NCBI GenBank assembly: GCA_004352715.1
Contig: SCFE01000002.1
Location: 4,032,489-4,096,488, forward strand
From: Hofstenia miamia
Taxonomy: Eukaryota > Xenacoelomorpha > Acoela
Length of the DNA: 64,000 bases
Direction: 5' to 3'
Below the pieces are notes generated by a model. That model had not been told where the DNA came from and did not search any database. It saw only the letters and a program-made list of their open reading frames with translations. Below, one piece after another: positions 43,201-55,450 of the stretch (the first letter of the stretch is position 1; each line of letters opens with the position of its first letter). The position numbers were made by a program, and so were the translations under genes.

Positions 43201-44386
43201 AAATAATTCTTCACTTAGAAAAATACTTAAAGAGCAGCATTAGTTTTTATATTTGTTTGATACATATTTTCTTCAAGAAACTTTTTAATATATCAGTAAT
43301 GGATACAATATTTTTAAGGGGTGACTTTTATCTATTCAAAAAGAGCGGGTGAAGTTTCCAAACTATGTAAGTAGCTGGGTGTAATTAATATGAAAATATT
43401 GTTACTATTATTACACAGCCTCAACCAAAGAATAAAAGTTTGCATAAATTTAACTACCGACGATTGTCTTTTCTAATCCAAAAATATAATATGTACATGG
43501 CTATTCATGTGACCCTAAACTAAAAACACAAAATATTATTAATCTATTCCATATGCATCAATTTATTGACACAACTGTCTGCTAGGTGTTACATGGGCAA
43601 ACAGCGTTAATAAAAAGAAGTCAAGCTCATTTACCAAATAGGCTCGATGAATAATAAAATAGCACTAAAAAATAAAATTTATTTTGTGTAGATAGGCTTC
43701 AAAAGAAAAAAAGAAAGTAACTGGTCACCCCTTCATATATGTTGATAATCTTATTTAATTTTATATTTGAAAAAAATTTTATTCTTTTTCATGAAATTTT
43801 GAAATGAAGTGTTTTTTTTATAGATTTCTCAAGTAATAACTATTGTTCCACTGCAAAATCAGTCTTTCAAAATACGGCATACAAATAATTTTTTATTTAC
43901 AAAATTGGTTATCCTGCTGGATTTGGAGATATATTTGACAAACAAGATGCACAGTTAAAATTATACTTTCTAGTGACAGACATGTCCTTGCATCATAGCG
44001 TGTAGTACTTTTTGCAAAAAAATCAGAAAAAACTATAAGAAAACACTTATTTAAGAAGACAGTTTAAAATGTGATTTAATCAGCCTTCTTTTTAATCAAC
44101 TATCATTGTTCATAATCAAATTTTTTTTTATATTTGCTACTACTTCCTTCCAAATTACCTAAAAAGATACTTTTAGATAAATCATGAGTCCTTCGTCCGC
44201 AGATATTTGATATAGTTTTAAGAACAGCTGTTATTAGCATCTGAATTTCTATTTAAGAGTCTATTGCATGTAATGAGGCCTTCTAACATAAAGAGTTTTA
44301 ACTTTATCTTTGCTGAAAATAGTGAATCACTGGGATGATCATGTTTTTCTGTAAGGATAGAATTATCAAACAGGATAGATAGGTTA
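40230..44386. other. no gene recognised
   Basis: About 4 kb of AT-rich DNA. The longest frames (for example 43170-43352) have no recognisable motif. No transposon ends, RNA genes or conserved words were found. An exon of a host gene could be missed by eye here. Confidence 0.45.
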
Positions 44387-44409
44387 TAATAATAATAATA
44401 ATAATAATA
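44387..44409. repeat. (AAT)n tail
   Basis: About seven AAT triplets form the 3' tail of the minus-strand LINE fragment that follows, as is usual for CR1/L2-type elements with microsatellite tails. Confidence 0.85.
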
Positions 44410-44860
44410 CCAAAAAATTTATTTAAAGTGCATTTTAGATCACCGAAGCACTTTACATCTAAAAGTTTAAAACAATTTAGTCTTCAAAGGCCAGCTTGAA
44501 AATATAGGTTTTCAGAGTGATTTTGAAGGCTGAGAGCGAATTCATATCCCGGAGTTGAGGGGTAAGGTCATTGAACAGAGAGGTTTCAACGTGAGCAAAT
44601 GATCTCTCTCTATACGTGACGTGTTTCACCACAGTCTCCTCGATGGTACGTGACATCACCTGCCTCATGTTTCGGGGTGGATGGTACAATTGAACGATGT
44701 TACTGAGGTACAAGGGAGCAGCAGAGAAGATGCATTTGAACTTGAAGAAATCAACTTTGTACATTGTTCTGTATCTGACAGGCAGCCAGTGCAACTTATG
44801 CCATATACGCGTTATAGGTGCATGAAAATCCATTGTCTATCAATTGTTCGTATAAATGTC
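44410..44860 (-). pseudogene. 3' end of an L2/CR1-like LINE
   Basis: The 118-codon minus-strand frame (44833-44477) encodes the conserved C-terminal end of L2/CR1-type LINE proteins. It has I-W-H-K-L-H-W-L-P-V-R-Y-R, then A-P-L-Y-L-S, then L-S-A-F-K-I-T-L-K-T-Y-I-F-K-L-A-F. The short 3' UTR ends in the triplet tail. The element is 5'-truncated at about 44860, as is typical of LINE insertions. The frame retained is intact, so the insertion may be fairly young. Confidence 0.8.
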
Positions 44861-45245
44861 TATAAAATTGAATAAGGAATATTCAGATGGGCTTCAAAAA
44901 TCAGCACTTGAATATCTTCCTTACTGAAAGTTTGGTTTCTTATCCCACTCCATAAGCCAATCATGTAAAAGTTTAAATTGAGCTAGTGAATTAGCCTATT
45001 TAAATTTTTAATTTCTGTTCCTCTTACAGCCAATTATTTATCTGAACTTTTCCTAAATACTTTCTTTAAGTAGTTATACTACGAATTTATTCTAAAAATA
45101 AGTTCATTTGCTAATTGGATTCGTCTTAAGTAGTATTTGAATCAATTGACAAGGTTCAGTAACAGTAATCTGGTTGTAAATATGGGCTTAGGACTTGGCT
45201 TATTTGCATAATTGTTAGCTTCAATTTCAAAATTCAATTAAACAT

Positions 45246-45276
45246 TTGTGTTTTTTATAGGTTGATAGAGTTTGAT
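45246..45276. repeat. 31-bp inverted copy of 51681-51711
   Basis: The segment ends tttgat directly before the single N at 45277. Its exact reverse complement lies at 51681-51711, after the two large gaps. Confidence 0.85.
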
Positions 45277-45277
45277 N

Positions 45278-45545
45278 AACTGTGGTGCGCAATACATTGG
45301 AAAGACTTCAAGAAATTTACAATTAAGAATTAAAGAACACAAAAATCAATCGACCACCTCTGATCATTTAAAGAACTGACATATGAAATTTACATATAAC
45401 ATTTTATCCAAGGCAATTGATAATTTTCAACTAAGCATCATGGAATCAATGTATATAGAATTGCAGGAACCAAGTTTAAACAAAAAAGATAAATATAAAA
45501 TACAAACTAAATTTACCAAGGATATAGTAAAAAATTCAATTTGAT
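45278..45545 (+). pseudogene. Penelope-like element fragment: GIY-YIG endonuclease domain
   Basis: The translation starts C-G-A-Q-Y-I-G-K-T-S-R-N-L-Q-L-R and continues I-K-E-H-K, the Y-x-G-x-T-x-R ... E-H pattern of the GIY-YIG endonuclease that ends the Penelope-like polyprotein. It is followed by D-H-L and by an I-M-E-S-M-Y-I-E-L-Q-E-P-S-L-N segment, where members of this family have an E near the end. One stop interrupts it after D-H-L-K-N. The RT part is not visible upstream. An N at 45277 sits exactly at the start, so the join may be artificial. Confidence 0.65.
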
Positions 45546-45642
45546 GAATATTTTGTGAATTTTATAGTGGGAAACTTGTTGACAATGGCAGTGGCATGCC
45601 GAACCATGTTAAGTAAATGATGCGTTTTTTTTTAAAATTCAT

Positions 45643-45738
45643 ACATAAACTCAAGAATTTTGAGTTAATCATGAAGTATTATATGCAACCACATCTTCAA
45701 TCAAGTGGAAAGTACCAATATATTAATAAAAATATTTA
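45643..45738. repeat. 96-bp inverted copy of 49968-50063
   Basis: The sequence following the Penelope-like fragment is, by eye, the exact reverse complement of the 96 bp that end just before the 1000-N gap at 50065. Confidence 0.85.
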
Positions 45739-48700
45739 ACCAATTAAACATTGTTGTTAAATTTGAGTTATTCTCTTCGCAGTTTTGAACTTAGATGACC
45801 AAATGAGTAGTGATATGGCATTGAGAACACCTGAAATACCTAGAAGCAGCATAGCTCAGCAGAATAAAAAATTTGCCAAGAATCACTAAAATATCTCAAC
45901 CAAACTCATAACGTAAGGTAAAAAATTCAACCCAATCCATGATCAAGAAACTTGTTCAGCTCTCTTTTGCGTCTTTGATATTATTCATATTATGTCACCG
46001 TAGTTGTTTGCACACTTTGCTACTATCTCCACTTCACCGCTTAACGCTAGACTTTTTTTATTTTTTTTGATAAACTCAAATAATAACTAGATTACATGTC
46101 CATCAAAATATTGCCTAATCTACGCTTTTATCCTCACTATATTGCTTATCATCCCTCAACTAAGCTTGGTTGGGATTTTCTAATGCAATGTCTATTAATC
46201 AATACAACGGTACATTTATAATTCACAGGTAGCAATAGATGTATTTTGTTATTTAAGTGCTAAAACAATTTCTTTGAAATTTATTGTTTGCTTTGGTGAA
46301 GCTGTATTTCAGTGTATAATATTAATAATTGGAAACTTTTAATTAAATCTAAATTATGAGATATTTTGAAATTGATTAAAATTGTAATTTCCACTTTTAA
46401 ACACTTAAGATATTTTACAAAAGGCTAATACCCATGTAGGTACATTCATGTGAATTAAATATTTTATGAATCAAATGCTGCCTTTATTCTTCTATAAATA
46501 CAGGTAAGATTGATTAAATTACTTTACGAAAATTCTAAATAATTAAGTAAATTGTTTAGGATGTTGTTAGTACTATTGTGACGCCAAAGTTCAAATTTCA
46601 TTTTAAGTAGTTTACTTGTGAAAATATATTCATGAAAACAACAACGCTTATTCGTCTAATTTTAATGCCGCCTCCTTCAGATTAGGCGCTTTCTGCTCTT
46701 TCGTAATAAGTAAAAGATTAAAGATATGTTTATAGTAAAAAAGATTACTGAAAATTATACATATTCTATTCAAAATAAGACATAAATAAAAAATATATAT
46801 TTAAACTTTTCATATAAACTTTTGAATAGTTACATTGTCTTAAAGCGGTGAATGGCGAGCAATTTCTTTTGACTTGTGGAAGAACGTGCATCATCTTGAT
46901 TTCGAGAAGATCGAAGCATCGTGCTTGTCTTAAGATGATGAATGCTTAGATCCTAAATTATAGCCCTAAATTTTAGAACATTTTTTACTTTTTAATATTT
47001 ATATGCATTTTCCAATTTTTTAGGACAGACAAGTGTAAGAAACTGAAATACTTGATTTGTTATTTAGTAACTTATGAAGGAAAGAGTAACATTCGATTAA
47101 GTTGTTTTCTATCTCTTAAGTAATAGCTCAATATATTCTAAAAGTGAAAATTTTATTAATCGATTATTATAAATCAAATTTCCTTAATATAAAAGATGAA
47201 CGGAAATAAAATCAATATAGAAGTATTGGTTTTGTATTATTAACGGGCATAAAAACTAATAATACTTTAAAAACATACGTTAGCAATTACATATCTGCCA
47301 TCATCAATGTTAACACCAACCACCTACTCCAGTAATGTTTATGATTAATGGATCATCTGGAAATCTGGAATGATTCTTGGAAATAGTTTTTGAACGTTGG
47401 TTATTCATATTTGGAATGATTGCTTGATATTGATTTGGAATGGACTTCTGATAGAAGGGATTTCTTGCGAATGAGAGTGTAGTACATTTTGTTGTTAATA
47501 AATACTTAGCGGTGACGTAACACTTGAGAAATTTCGTCACTTTTATTTCAGTCCCACGCTTATGATTACTCTACGCGTTGATTGGACAGTAGACGTACGA
47601 TATAAATGTGCTTTCCATATGTTTCACGCGCAATTTGAAGCTTATATTCTGTAAGGTTTCTTAACACAACAAAACAAATATTTGGCATGGTTTTATGTTT
47701 TTCTGCCTTGCTTGTGGCTATGAAAGTTTTTATAGCACACGTTTAAAAAATAAAGAATTCACATATATGGTCAGCATGATGAAATTCAAACAATGAGAAA
47801 TATTTAATAGTGGAACCACAAGTGAATTGACCACGCATATTTACTATATAAACAGATAATATGGAAAGGCACCTGAGTTTGAAATATGTTGATTTATTAA
47901 CACATTTCTGTTCATGCCTAATATGGCTTCAGAAATATAATTAGACTCTCAATAAATGACACTCATTTATCCCATTTTCTATGCTCAAATGACCAAATAT
48001 ACTAACAATTTGTAATAATTACATGCAAGATTATATCAAAGCAAATTTAAAGATTGAATTCGAAATTTAATGAAGGTGATAAAATCCAAAGTGAAACTAA
48101 GGTTTTTCCATGCAAGTTTGATATTCATTGATATCTTAAATATTAGGCTTCTGCACTACACCAATAGAGGTTAAAATTGTCTTAGATGTAATAATTGGTA
48201 TGTTTGCACCATACATTCATTATTTGGCTTGTTATTTATCAATAATAATTATTCTAATTTATTATATCTTTCTAAATGCATATTTACAGTGAAATAAAGA
48301 GTATGTTATTCTGATCATCATTGGAACTCATTTGTTTAGAGTGCATTTCGCTTCAAATTGGTGTGGCTGTATATTTTGATGGCCAATAACTTACAACTTA
48401 CTATATGGTATGTACTGTATATGGCAAAATATCAAGTGTCCTGAAGATGAAGCGTGGGTTGCCCAAAAGCATGTACGGTTTTCAAAATAATTAAATTTTA
48501 ATCAATTATTAACAATCAAGTCCAAATATTCAATGTTTTCTTTAAAATTAATTATTTAATTAATAAATATTATTTTCACCAATCAATCACGTATTTGTTT
48601 ACAAGTCATTAATGCCATATTTTAGGGAACAAATTCTCACACATGAAGACGTATAAATATCTTAATAATTCAAATTCCTTAAATTGTGCACACCGAGAAT

Positions 48701-49484
48701 TTTAGTACCAGTGGTGTAATAATATATTCCAAGAAAAATTGATGTACAGTATTCTTGTCAGAGTTCATTGATTAAAGATACAAAGCCTTAATAAATGTCT
48801 AGCAATTGTATTGATGTTATCTAATGTAAAAGTAAATTGTCAGAAACTATCCTTGAGGTCTGCTCAAACACTATACTAATGCATATGAAAATCGTGTAAT
48901 GAACTAAGTCAAATATTGATGTGAACCATCACATTTTTTCATAGTAATAAACACTCAATAAACTGAAGCAAAATCAAGTAGTTGAAGTAGGTTCCAATTA
49001 ACTATTCGATGGTTCTATCGTCTCTGTGTTGCTGATAACTTAAAATGAATTCATGTGGCTTTTGAATAACTGTTGTGATGTGTCAATTATTCATTCATCG
49101 CAAACGCTAATGCGTTAGTCATAGCTGTTTTCAGTGACACTGTAAATATAAAAGTAAAAATTTTTATGTATAAAATATTTCAAGGGTGAATCAAAGTTGG
49201 CATACTCATCTGTGGGAATAGTTGGGTATGAATGTTGTACTTAATATTTTTGAAAAAATTTCCCACCGATTAATACTATTTGAAAACCCTGTGTAAGTTG
49301 AATCTATATATCACTGAGATTATTCAGATTTGTCAATGCCTATTGATCGGATTTTAAAATTATTCGAATTTGACTTTCAAATCAAAAACCCTATTTAACT
49401 ATATTAAAAAATGGAATAAACAAGTGATGGCCTCTAATCTCTTCAATGATGATGATAGATGAATCTATCATATGCATCTAAAAG

Positions 49485-49485
<1 letters not shown>
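45739..49485. other. no gene recognised
   Basis: About 3.7 kb of AT-rich DNA. A 76-codon minus-strand frame (47540-47310) has no motif I recognise. No transposon ends or RNA genes were seen. Confidence 0.45.
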
Positions 49486-49515
<30 letters not shown>

Positions 49516-49967
49516 ACTTTAGCAGCGTAGATGTACGCATTAGCAACCTTACGCACATCAAGGGTTACGGGATGCATAATACGTTAATAGTCGTTTCATC
49601 TCACCGCCTCCCACTAATGACGTTCAACACGCAGTTTTTGCTTATGTTCAAGGTTTTTAATCTTCACGCTTCATTGAGATTAATTTATGTACATTTTAAC
49701 ATTGAATATTTAGTATTTAGAGAGGTATGTTAAGTGAATCGTTAGTCAGGTCGGAGTGAGAGAATTAATATTCGGTTTTGGAGGTGTTCGGACGATCAAA
49801 TTCTGTGTCAGGTCAGCTCGAGTACAGTTTTTTTAGTGAATGCCCATTACTGTTGTAAACTGATGAAATAGCATTGCTTGAATTGAATCTTTACTAACAA
49901 ATGTATCACAGATCTTTGTTTTGAATTTTGGCACTTAAGCTCTGGAAAATTCCCTATATTCTAAAAA
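49486..49967. other. (TA)n tract followed by featureless DNA
   Basis: A short TA repeat (about 49490-49516) is followed by somewhat more GC-balanced sequence with no ORF. I see nothing else to name up to the inverted repeat. Confidence 0.5.
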
Positions 49968-50063
49968 TAAATATTTTTATTAATATATTGGTACTTTCCA
50001 CTTGATTGAAGATGTGGTTGCATATAATACTTCATGATTAACTCAAAATTCTTGAGTTTATGT
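49968..50063. repeat. 96-bp inverted copy of 45643-45738
   Basis: It ends one base before the 1000-N gap. It probably belongs to a second copy, in opposite orientation, of whatever element surrounds the Penelope-like fragment. Confidence 0.85.
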
Positions 50064-50064
50064 T

Positions 50065-51064
50065 NNNNNNNNNNNNNNNNNNNNNNNNNNNNNNNNNNNN
50101 NNNNNNNNNNNNNNNNNNNNNNNNNNNNNNNNNNNNNNNNNNNNNNNNNNNNNNNNNNNNNNNNNNNNNNNNNNNNNNNNNNNNNNNNNNNNNNNNNNNN
50201 NNNNNNNNNNNNNNNNNNNNNNNNNNNNNNNNNNNNNNNNNNNNNNNNNNNNNNNNNNNNNNNNNNNNNNNNNNNNNNNNNNNNNNNNNNNNNNNNNNNN
50301 NNNNNNNNNNNNNNNNNNNNNNNNNNNNNNNNNNNNNNNNNNNNNNNNNNNNNNNNNNNNNNNNNNNNNNNNNNNNNNNNNNNNNNNNNNNNNNNNNNNN
50401 NNNNNNNNNNNNNNNNNNNNNNNNNNNNNNNNNNNNNNNNNNNNNNNNNNNNNNNNNNNNNNNNNNNNNNNNNNNNNNNNNNNNNNNNNNNNNNNNNNNN
50501 NNNNNNNNNNNNNNNNNNNNNNNNNNNNNNNNNNNNNNNNNNNNNNNNNNNNNNNNNNNNNNNNNNNNNNNNNNNNNNNNNNNNNNNNNNNNNNNNNNNN
50601 NNNNNNNNNNNNNNNNNNNNNNNNNNNNNNNNNNNNNNNNNNNNNNNNNNNNNNNNNNNNNNNNNNNNNNNNNNNNNNNNNNNNNNNNNNNNNNNNNNNN
50701 NNNNNNNNNNNNNNNNNNNNNNNNNNNNNNNNNNNNNNNNNNNNNNNNNNNNNNNNNNNNNNNNNNNNNNNNNNNNNNNNNNNNNNNNNNNNNNNNNNNN
50801 NNNNNNNNNNNNNNNNNNNNNNNNNNNNNNNNNNNNNNNNNNNNNNNNNNNNNNNNNNNNNNNNNNNNNNNNNNNNNNNNNNNNNNNNNNNNNNNNNNNN
50901 NNNNNNNNNNNNNNNNNNNNNNNNNNNNNNNNNNNNNNNNNNNNNNNNNNNNNNNNNNNNNNNNNNNNNNNNNNNNNNNNNNNNNNNNNNNNNNNNNNNN
51001 NNNNNNNNNNNNNNNNNNNNNNNNNNNNNNNNNNNNNNNNNNNNNNNNNNNNNNNNNNNNNNNN
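50065..51064. other. assembly gap of 1000 N
   Basis: The round length indicates unknown size. It is followed by a (TA)n run (51065-51087). Confidence 0.9.
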
Positions 51065-51360
51065 ATATATATATATATATATATATATGTACATAAAGGT
51101 GTTGGCTCCATATTGTATGCATATCTACAGGGAACTGGAAGTAAACTAACATATATAACCCTCTACATGTGTTTGATACAAATGCGAATGTTCTAAACAA
51201 TCCCAGCAAATTTTTATTAAACTCCAAGCTTCCACTATTCAAAATGTAGCAGTTTTTTGGAAAATCGAATGATTTTGGACATTCATTAACAAGAGTGCTT
51301 GATACAATGAAAATTCATAAATTGCGGGTGTTTGATACAAAATTCATATTATGCAGCCCC

Positions 51361-51392
<32 letters not shown>

Positions 51393-51577
51393 NNNNNNNN
51401 NNNNNNNNNNNNNNNNNNNNNNNNNNNNNNNNNNNNNNNNNNNNNNNNNNNNNNNNNNNNNNNNNNNNNNNNNNNNNNNNNNNNNNNNNNNNNNNNNNNN
51501 NNNNNNNNNNNNNNNNNNNNNNNNNNNNNNNNNNNNNNNNNNNNNNNNNNNNNNNNNNNNNNNNNNNNNNNNNNNNN

Positions 51578-51613
<36 letters not shown>
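51361..51613. repeat. (TA)n to (GATA)n microsatellite with 185-bp gap
   Basis: TA repeats (51361-51392), N (51393-51577), then TA and GATA repeats to about 51613. ORFs through it are artefacts. Confidence 0.9.
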
Positions 51614-51614
<1 letters not shown>

Positions 51615-51680
51615 CTTGGTGACAATGTTTTATGTTCAAGCGCATAATTATTGCAATGTCGTCAATAATACATTAACATT

Positions 51681-51711
51681 ATCAAACTCTATCAACCTAT
51701 AAAAAACACAA
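51681..51711. repeat. 31-bp inverted copy of 45246-45276
   Basis: Exact reverse complement of the sequence preceding the Penelope-like GIY-YIG fragment. Confidence 0.85.
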
Positions 51712-52770
51712 CTGAATAACTCAATAAGAAAAATCATTTAAAATTAAACATTTTCAATTAGCGCGTTAATAGATTTTTTAAACAATGCAATGGTGATGTC
51801 ATTAAAGAAGTAGTGACTCCTAAGCATTTTAGCAATGCTAGTTTGTAAATTTTAGCATTGAGTGGCAAAAAACGCGGAAATGTAATAATAATTCACTTGG
51901 TAACAAAGGATTCTCATAGTTAAGGCAATTTTTGCTGCAAAACTTCATGGCTTTTGAGAGGAATAAAAAATTCAAGAGATATGAAAAAGAATTTTTGGAA
52001 AGTGATTTTTGAGCAAAAGTGCACCACATCAGGGTGTTCAGACATGACCAAAATATCGACACCCCTAATGTACGCATTCTTTGTTATATTTTGTTGTTGA
52101 ATTTGTATTTTTTCTTTTATATTATCGGGCTTTTTTAGGTAGGATTTTCTGTTGTAGTGGGTGTTTTAAAATGTTTAGATTGTCAATAATACTATTTCCA
52201 TCGGACAGTTGCTTTGTAGAACCTTTAAAAGTAGAACCAACATTCCAACCACATGAAAAATCGATTTTCTTAGTAGTCAAATACAAATCACTGCAAAATT
52301 GCAAGATAATGGGATAATGGATTTTTGTTCTTATCTATTATTAAAATATTCTTAGAATTATCTTGGAAAAAAAATCATAAAATTCATCACCTTGGTATAT
52401 TAAATGAAGTAAGAAATTTGATGTTTTAATTCACATAGTTTAGTGTAAACACCGCACTTGTGAATAGAGAACTATTGAGTAGACTTATTACTTTATGCGT
52501 TTTTAGCCTATTTTCGCCATAATTAAATAGTGGGTTCGTCCAGCTCAAATTCTTGCTCCCATTACATAAAAATTCTTCATTGTTCAAGCGAAATTTTTAA
52601 AATTTGATTTTGGCTTTTGACTTTTCCAAACTTTTTTCCAAATTGACAGGAATATCTTAAAATTTAAATTTGGTAATTTTTGTACAAAAAATGAAATGTG
52701 TGTCCGCTAGGGAACTTAGTATATAATTTCTTACAATGAATTGACAAGAGTTCAATGTAGTGGAGAATGT
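51712..52770. other. no gene recognised
   Basis: Two open frames of 78-79 codons overlap on opposite strands (51838-52077 minus, 52081-52317 plus). Neither has a motif I can name. Confidence 0.45.
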
Positions 52771-55450
52771 AATATAGATAGATAGATAGATAGATAGGTT
52801 TATTGACCATTAAAACAAAAAATTTAACGCACGCATCTCCAGAACAAAAATTATGTAAATATATATATATAATTTACAAAAGTAAGATCTAATGGTCCAT
52901 AATGTGTTGTACTAATTCGAAATTATGCATCAAAAGCTTTTAGTGCATTGTGAATAGCTGTTGTAATGACATGGGAGGGAAAATTATCAAAAAGGGATCT
53001 GAGGTTAAAGGTTGAATTACGCAACTGTTGGGTAACTAGTTGGGTCTTTGGGCACCGGAAAATTACGTGGAATTCGTCCTAGACAGACGAGTTGTCGCAA
53101 GTGCACTCTCTTTCATGCCTCTCCAACCTCGACCATCGACCTGTTTCAACTCGTAATTGATGCGACGAAAGACGCATTCTTGTGGTGCTAATTCTAGCAT
53201 ATTCTTGAACCAAATTGTCGTTGTAGAAACTGGGCTGTTTCACAAACGGGTTGGATTGAGCGAATGTAATAATTTTTTACTTATCTGAGTTTGAAATGCT
53301 TTTCTTGAAGTTGTCTGACACTAGAACTTCTCCTAAGACTACATTGTCAAGAAACACAGATGCTGGAGACCGGACGGTTCGACATAACTCTAGTGAGAGT
53401 AAGAGTGGAGCATGGGCTTTTGGACGTTGAAGCTGGTCCATTTGCGTTGTTTTGTGGCAATACGCGTGCGCAAGAGAGGAACCCGATTCCACAAGGCAGG
53501 GGAGATTTGGAGCAGTTGATTGACGGATAACATTAAGCTTTACTATGTTCATATATACTCTTTATGCCTTTTTGTAGCATGCACCCGATAACCAAGATTC
53601 GCAACCGCACAATACAGACGACAATATGGCAGACTCGGCTACCATTTTCTTCAGAGTGAACGGCATGTCCGGATTCTCATTTGTGAAATCAGCATATTTG
53701 ACTAAATTTTTCTTCGAACATTCGATGTGCTGTAAAAATTCGCAAATCGTTCATCCTGTATCACTGAAAATGACACCAAGGTATGTATAGAATGACGAGT
53801 AGGTGGTGTTATTAACTTGATCTACAGGAATCCATGCTTTGTCATGGATCTGCGATGCATTTATCACCATGAGTTTTGTATTAGCATAATTGATAGACAT
53901 CCCAAATTCCTCACAGTACTCAACAGCAACTTTCAATTTTTTTGAACAGCGCTTGGCGTGAACGAGCAAGAAGGACTGCATCGTCCATCATGAGAAGGGA
54001 ATTACACGGGAGTGAGTCTTCAAGAACACATAGAGAACGAAGACGATGAATTAGAACATCTATATAAATCACAAAAAGGATGCACGATTTGGGGTTCCCC
54101 TGGTTTCACACCTTGTGTGGCATCGACACTCGTTGTCCCTAAGATTAACTTCGTAGATCGGTAAATTCGAAAAAGAGTCAAAAACATTCTTGGTCCACAT
54201 CCAATAGATCGCAATAAATTGAATAGTTTCGTCCGAGGAACTTTATCTTAGAAATACAGGCTTCTTTGATTTCCTTGCATGGTCTATGAGTAGGCGAAGT
54301 GTGCAGATTTGCTCGAGACATCCTTTCTGTTTCTGAGCGGCTGTTTGCTCCGAACACACGTTATACCACATTGCCAATCGTCTCGTAAGAATAGTTTCAT
54401 ATACTTTATTTAACGCACCTGACACATTTATACCACGGTAGTTATTGCAATCAAGCGGATTACCTTTCTTAAATAACATTGTCATCCTAGACGACTCCCA
54501 TGATTCTGGAAAGATATCTGAGATGAATATAATGTTAAATAGGTTTAGCAGAAANNNNNNNNNNNNNNNNNNNNNNNNNNNNNNNNNNNNNNNNNNNNNN
54601 NNNNNNNNNNNNNNNNNNNNNNNNNNNNNNNNNNNNNNNNNNNNNNNNNNNNNCCTGGGTACAGACCATCTTCACCGGCAGCTTTGTCTTTTAACGATTC
54701 AGTAACTTCATTTACTTCTCTTATCGTTATATCATCATCTAAAATTGGAATGTATGGCAAGTCATCTGTTGTAGGTTCTAGGAGGTTCTCATGGGAATTG
54801 TACAATCTGGTGCAGTGGTCATGGGACTCCATATCCGTAGGACGGTTCTCATATTGATGACTAAGCAATTTCGTAGTACCTCTCCAATTTATAGATTTCC
54901 ATATTAGCTTGTGGTCGTTTGATTGGAGCAATTGATTCCAACGGCTCATTGCGGTATCCCTGCGACTTCTGCCGTTCTGTACCGTCGCATGTGACTCCTT
55001 TGAAGCTCTGTTTATACTATCCGACACACTATAAAGCAATTCCGCTTCTACGGACGACGTGATCTGTTGTACACTTGGTGGGATAATCAAACTTAATGCA
55101 TTCTTAAGTAAATCAGGGTCGATCAGCCGTGGTAGAGAACATTTCTTGACGTTATAGCAGTGTTCACTATTACTTGAGTAAAAGCCTAGATAATTACAAC
55201 GGTTGAGTATCGATGCTAGCGTTTTCGATGAGATTTTTTCACAGTCTATCTGCAGCATGAGGGGGGCATGGTTAGACGGAAGTGAGAGGTCTTGATGTAC
55301 TTGAAAATTTTTAACTTGGTTTAGAAGTGAAGTAGATAATATGCAAACATCAATAGATGAACCTGTATGCCTGTATGTCAAGCCTCCTGTGAATTCCATG
55401 AAGTTGCTTAACACTCCAATAAGGCAATGCGTCATGAAAACTTTTCTGAT
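52771..55450 (-). mobile_element. APE-type LINE with (GATA)n tail, minus strand
   Basis: Minus-strand coding runs from the end of an APE-like endonuclease (about 55435), through RT, to a Cys-rich C-terminus, and the 3' end is a GATA repeat (52776-52797). The 5' part of the endonuclease is missing, so the copy is 5'-truncated. A 99-bp gap (54555-54653) lies in the RT fingers. Confidence 0.75.
52900..55435 (-). pseudogene. LINE endonuclease-RT polyprotein, frameshifted
   Basis: The first frame (55435 to the gap) has T-G-S-S-I-D-V-C then L-P-S-N-H-A-P-L, the C-terminal signature of APE endonucleases. The linker follows, ending K-D-K-A-A-G-E-D-G-L-Y-P at the gap. The next frames are 54485-54243 (L-F-K-K-G-N-P-L-D-C-N-N-Y-R-G-I), 54214-54020 (G-V-K-P-G-E-P) and a stretch near 53990 reading M-M-D-D-A-V-L-L-A, which is the catalytic box with M-D-D in place of A-D-D. 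Then come 53981-53751 (thumb) and 53552-53277. Downstream to about 52900 the frame reads a Cys-rich tail and N-S-T-F-N-L-R-S-L-F. At least four frame breaks make it inactive. Confidence 0.75.

Noticed and set aside
47310-47540. 76-codon minus-strand frame
   Set aside because: No recognisable domain or conservation evidence.
49961-51645. Tyr-Ile repeat proteins around 50-51.6 kb and at 9.1 kb and 33.6 kb
   Set aside because: They are translations of (TA)n microsatellites and N runs.
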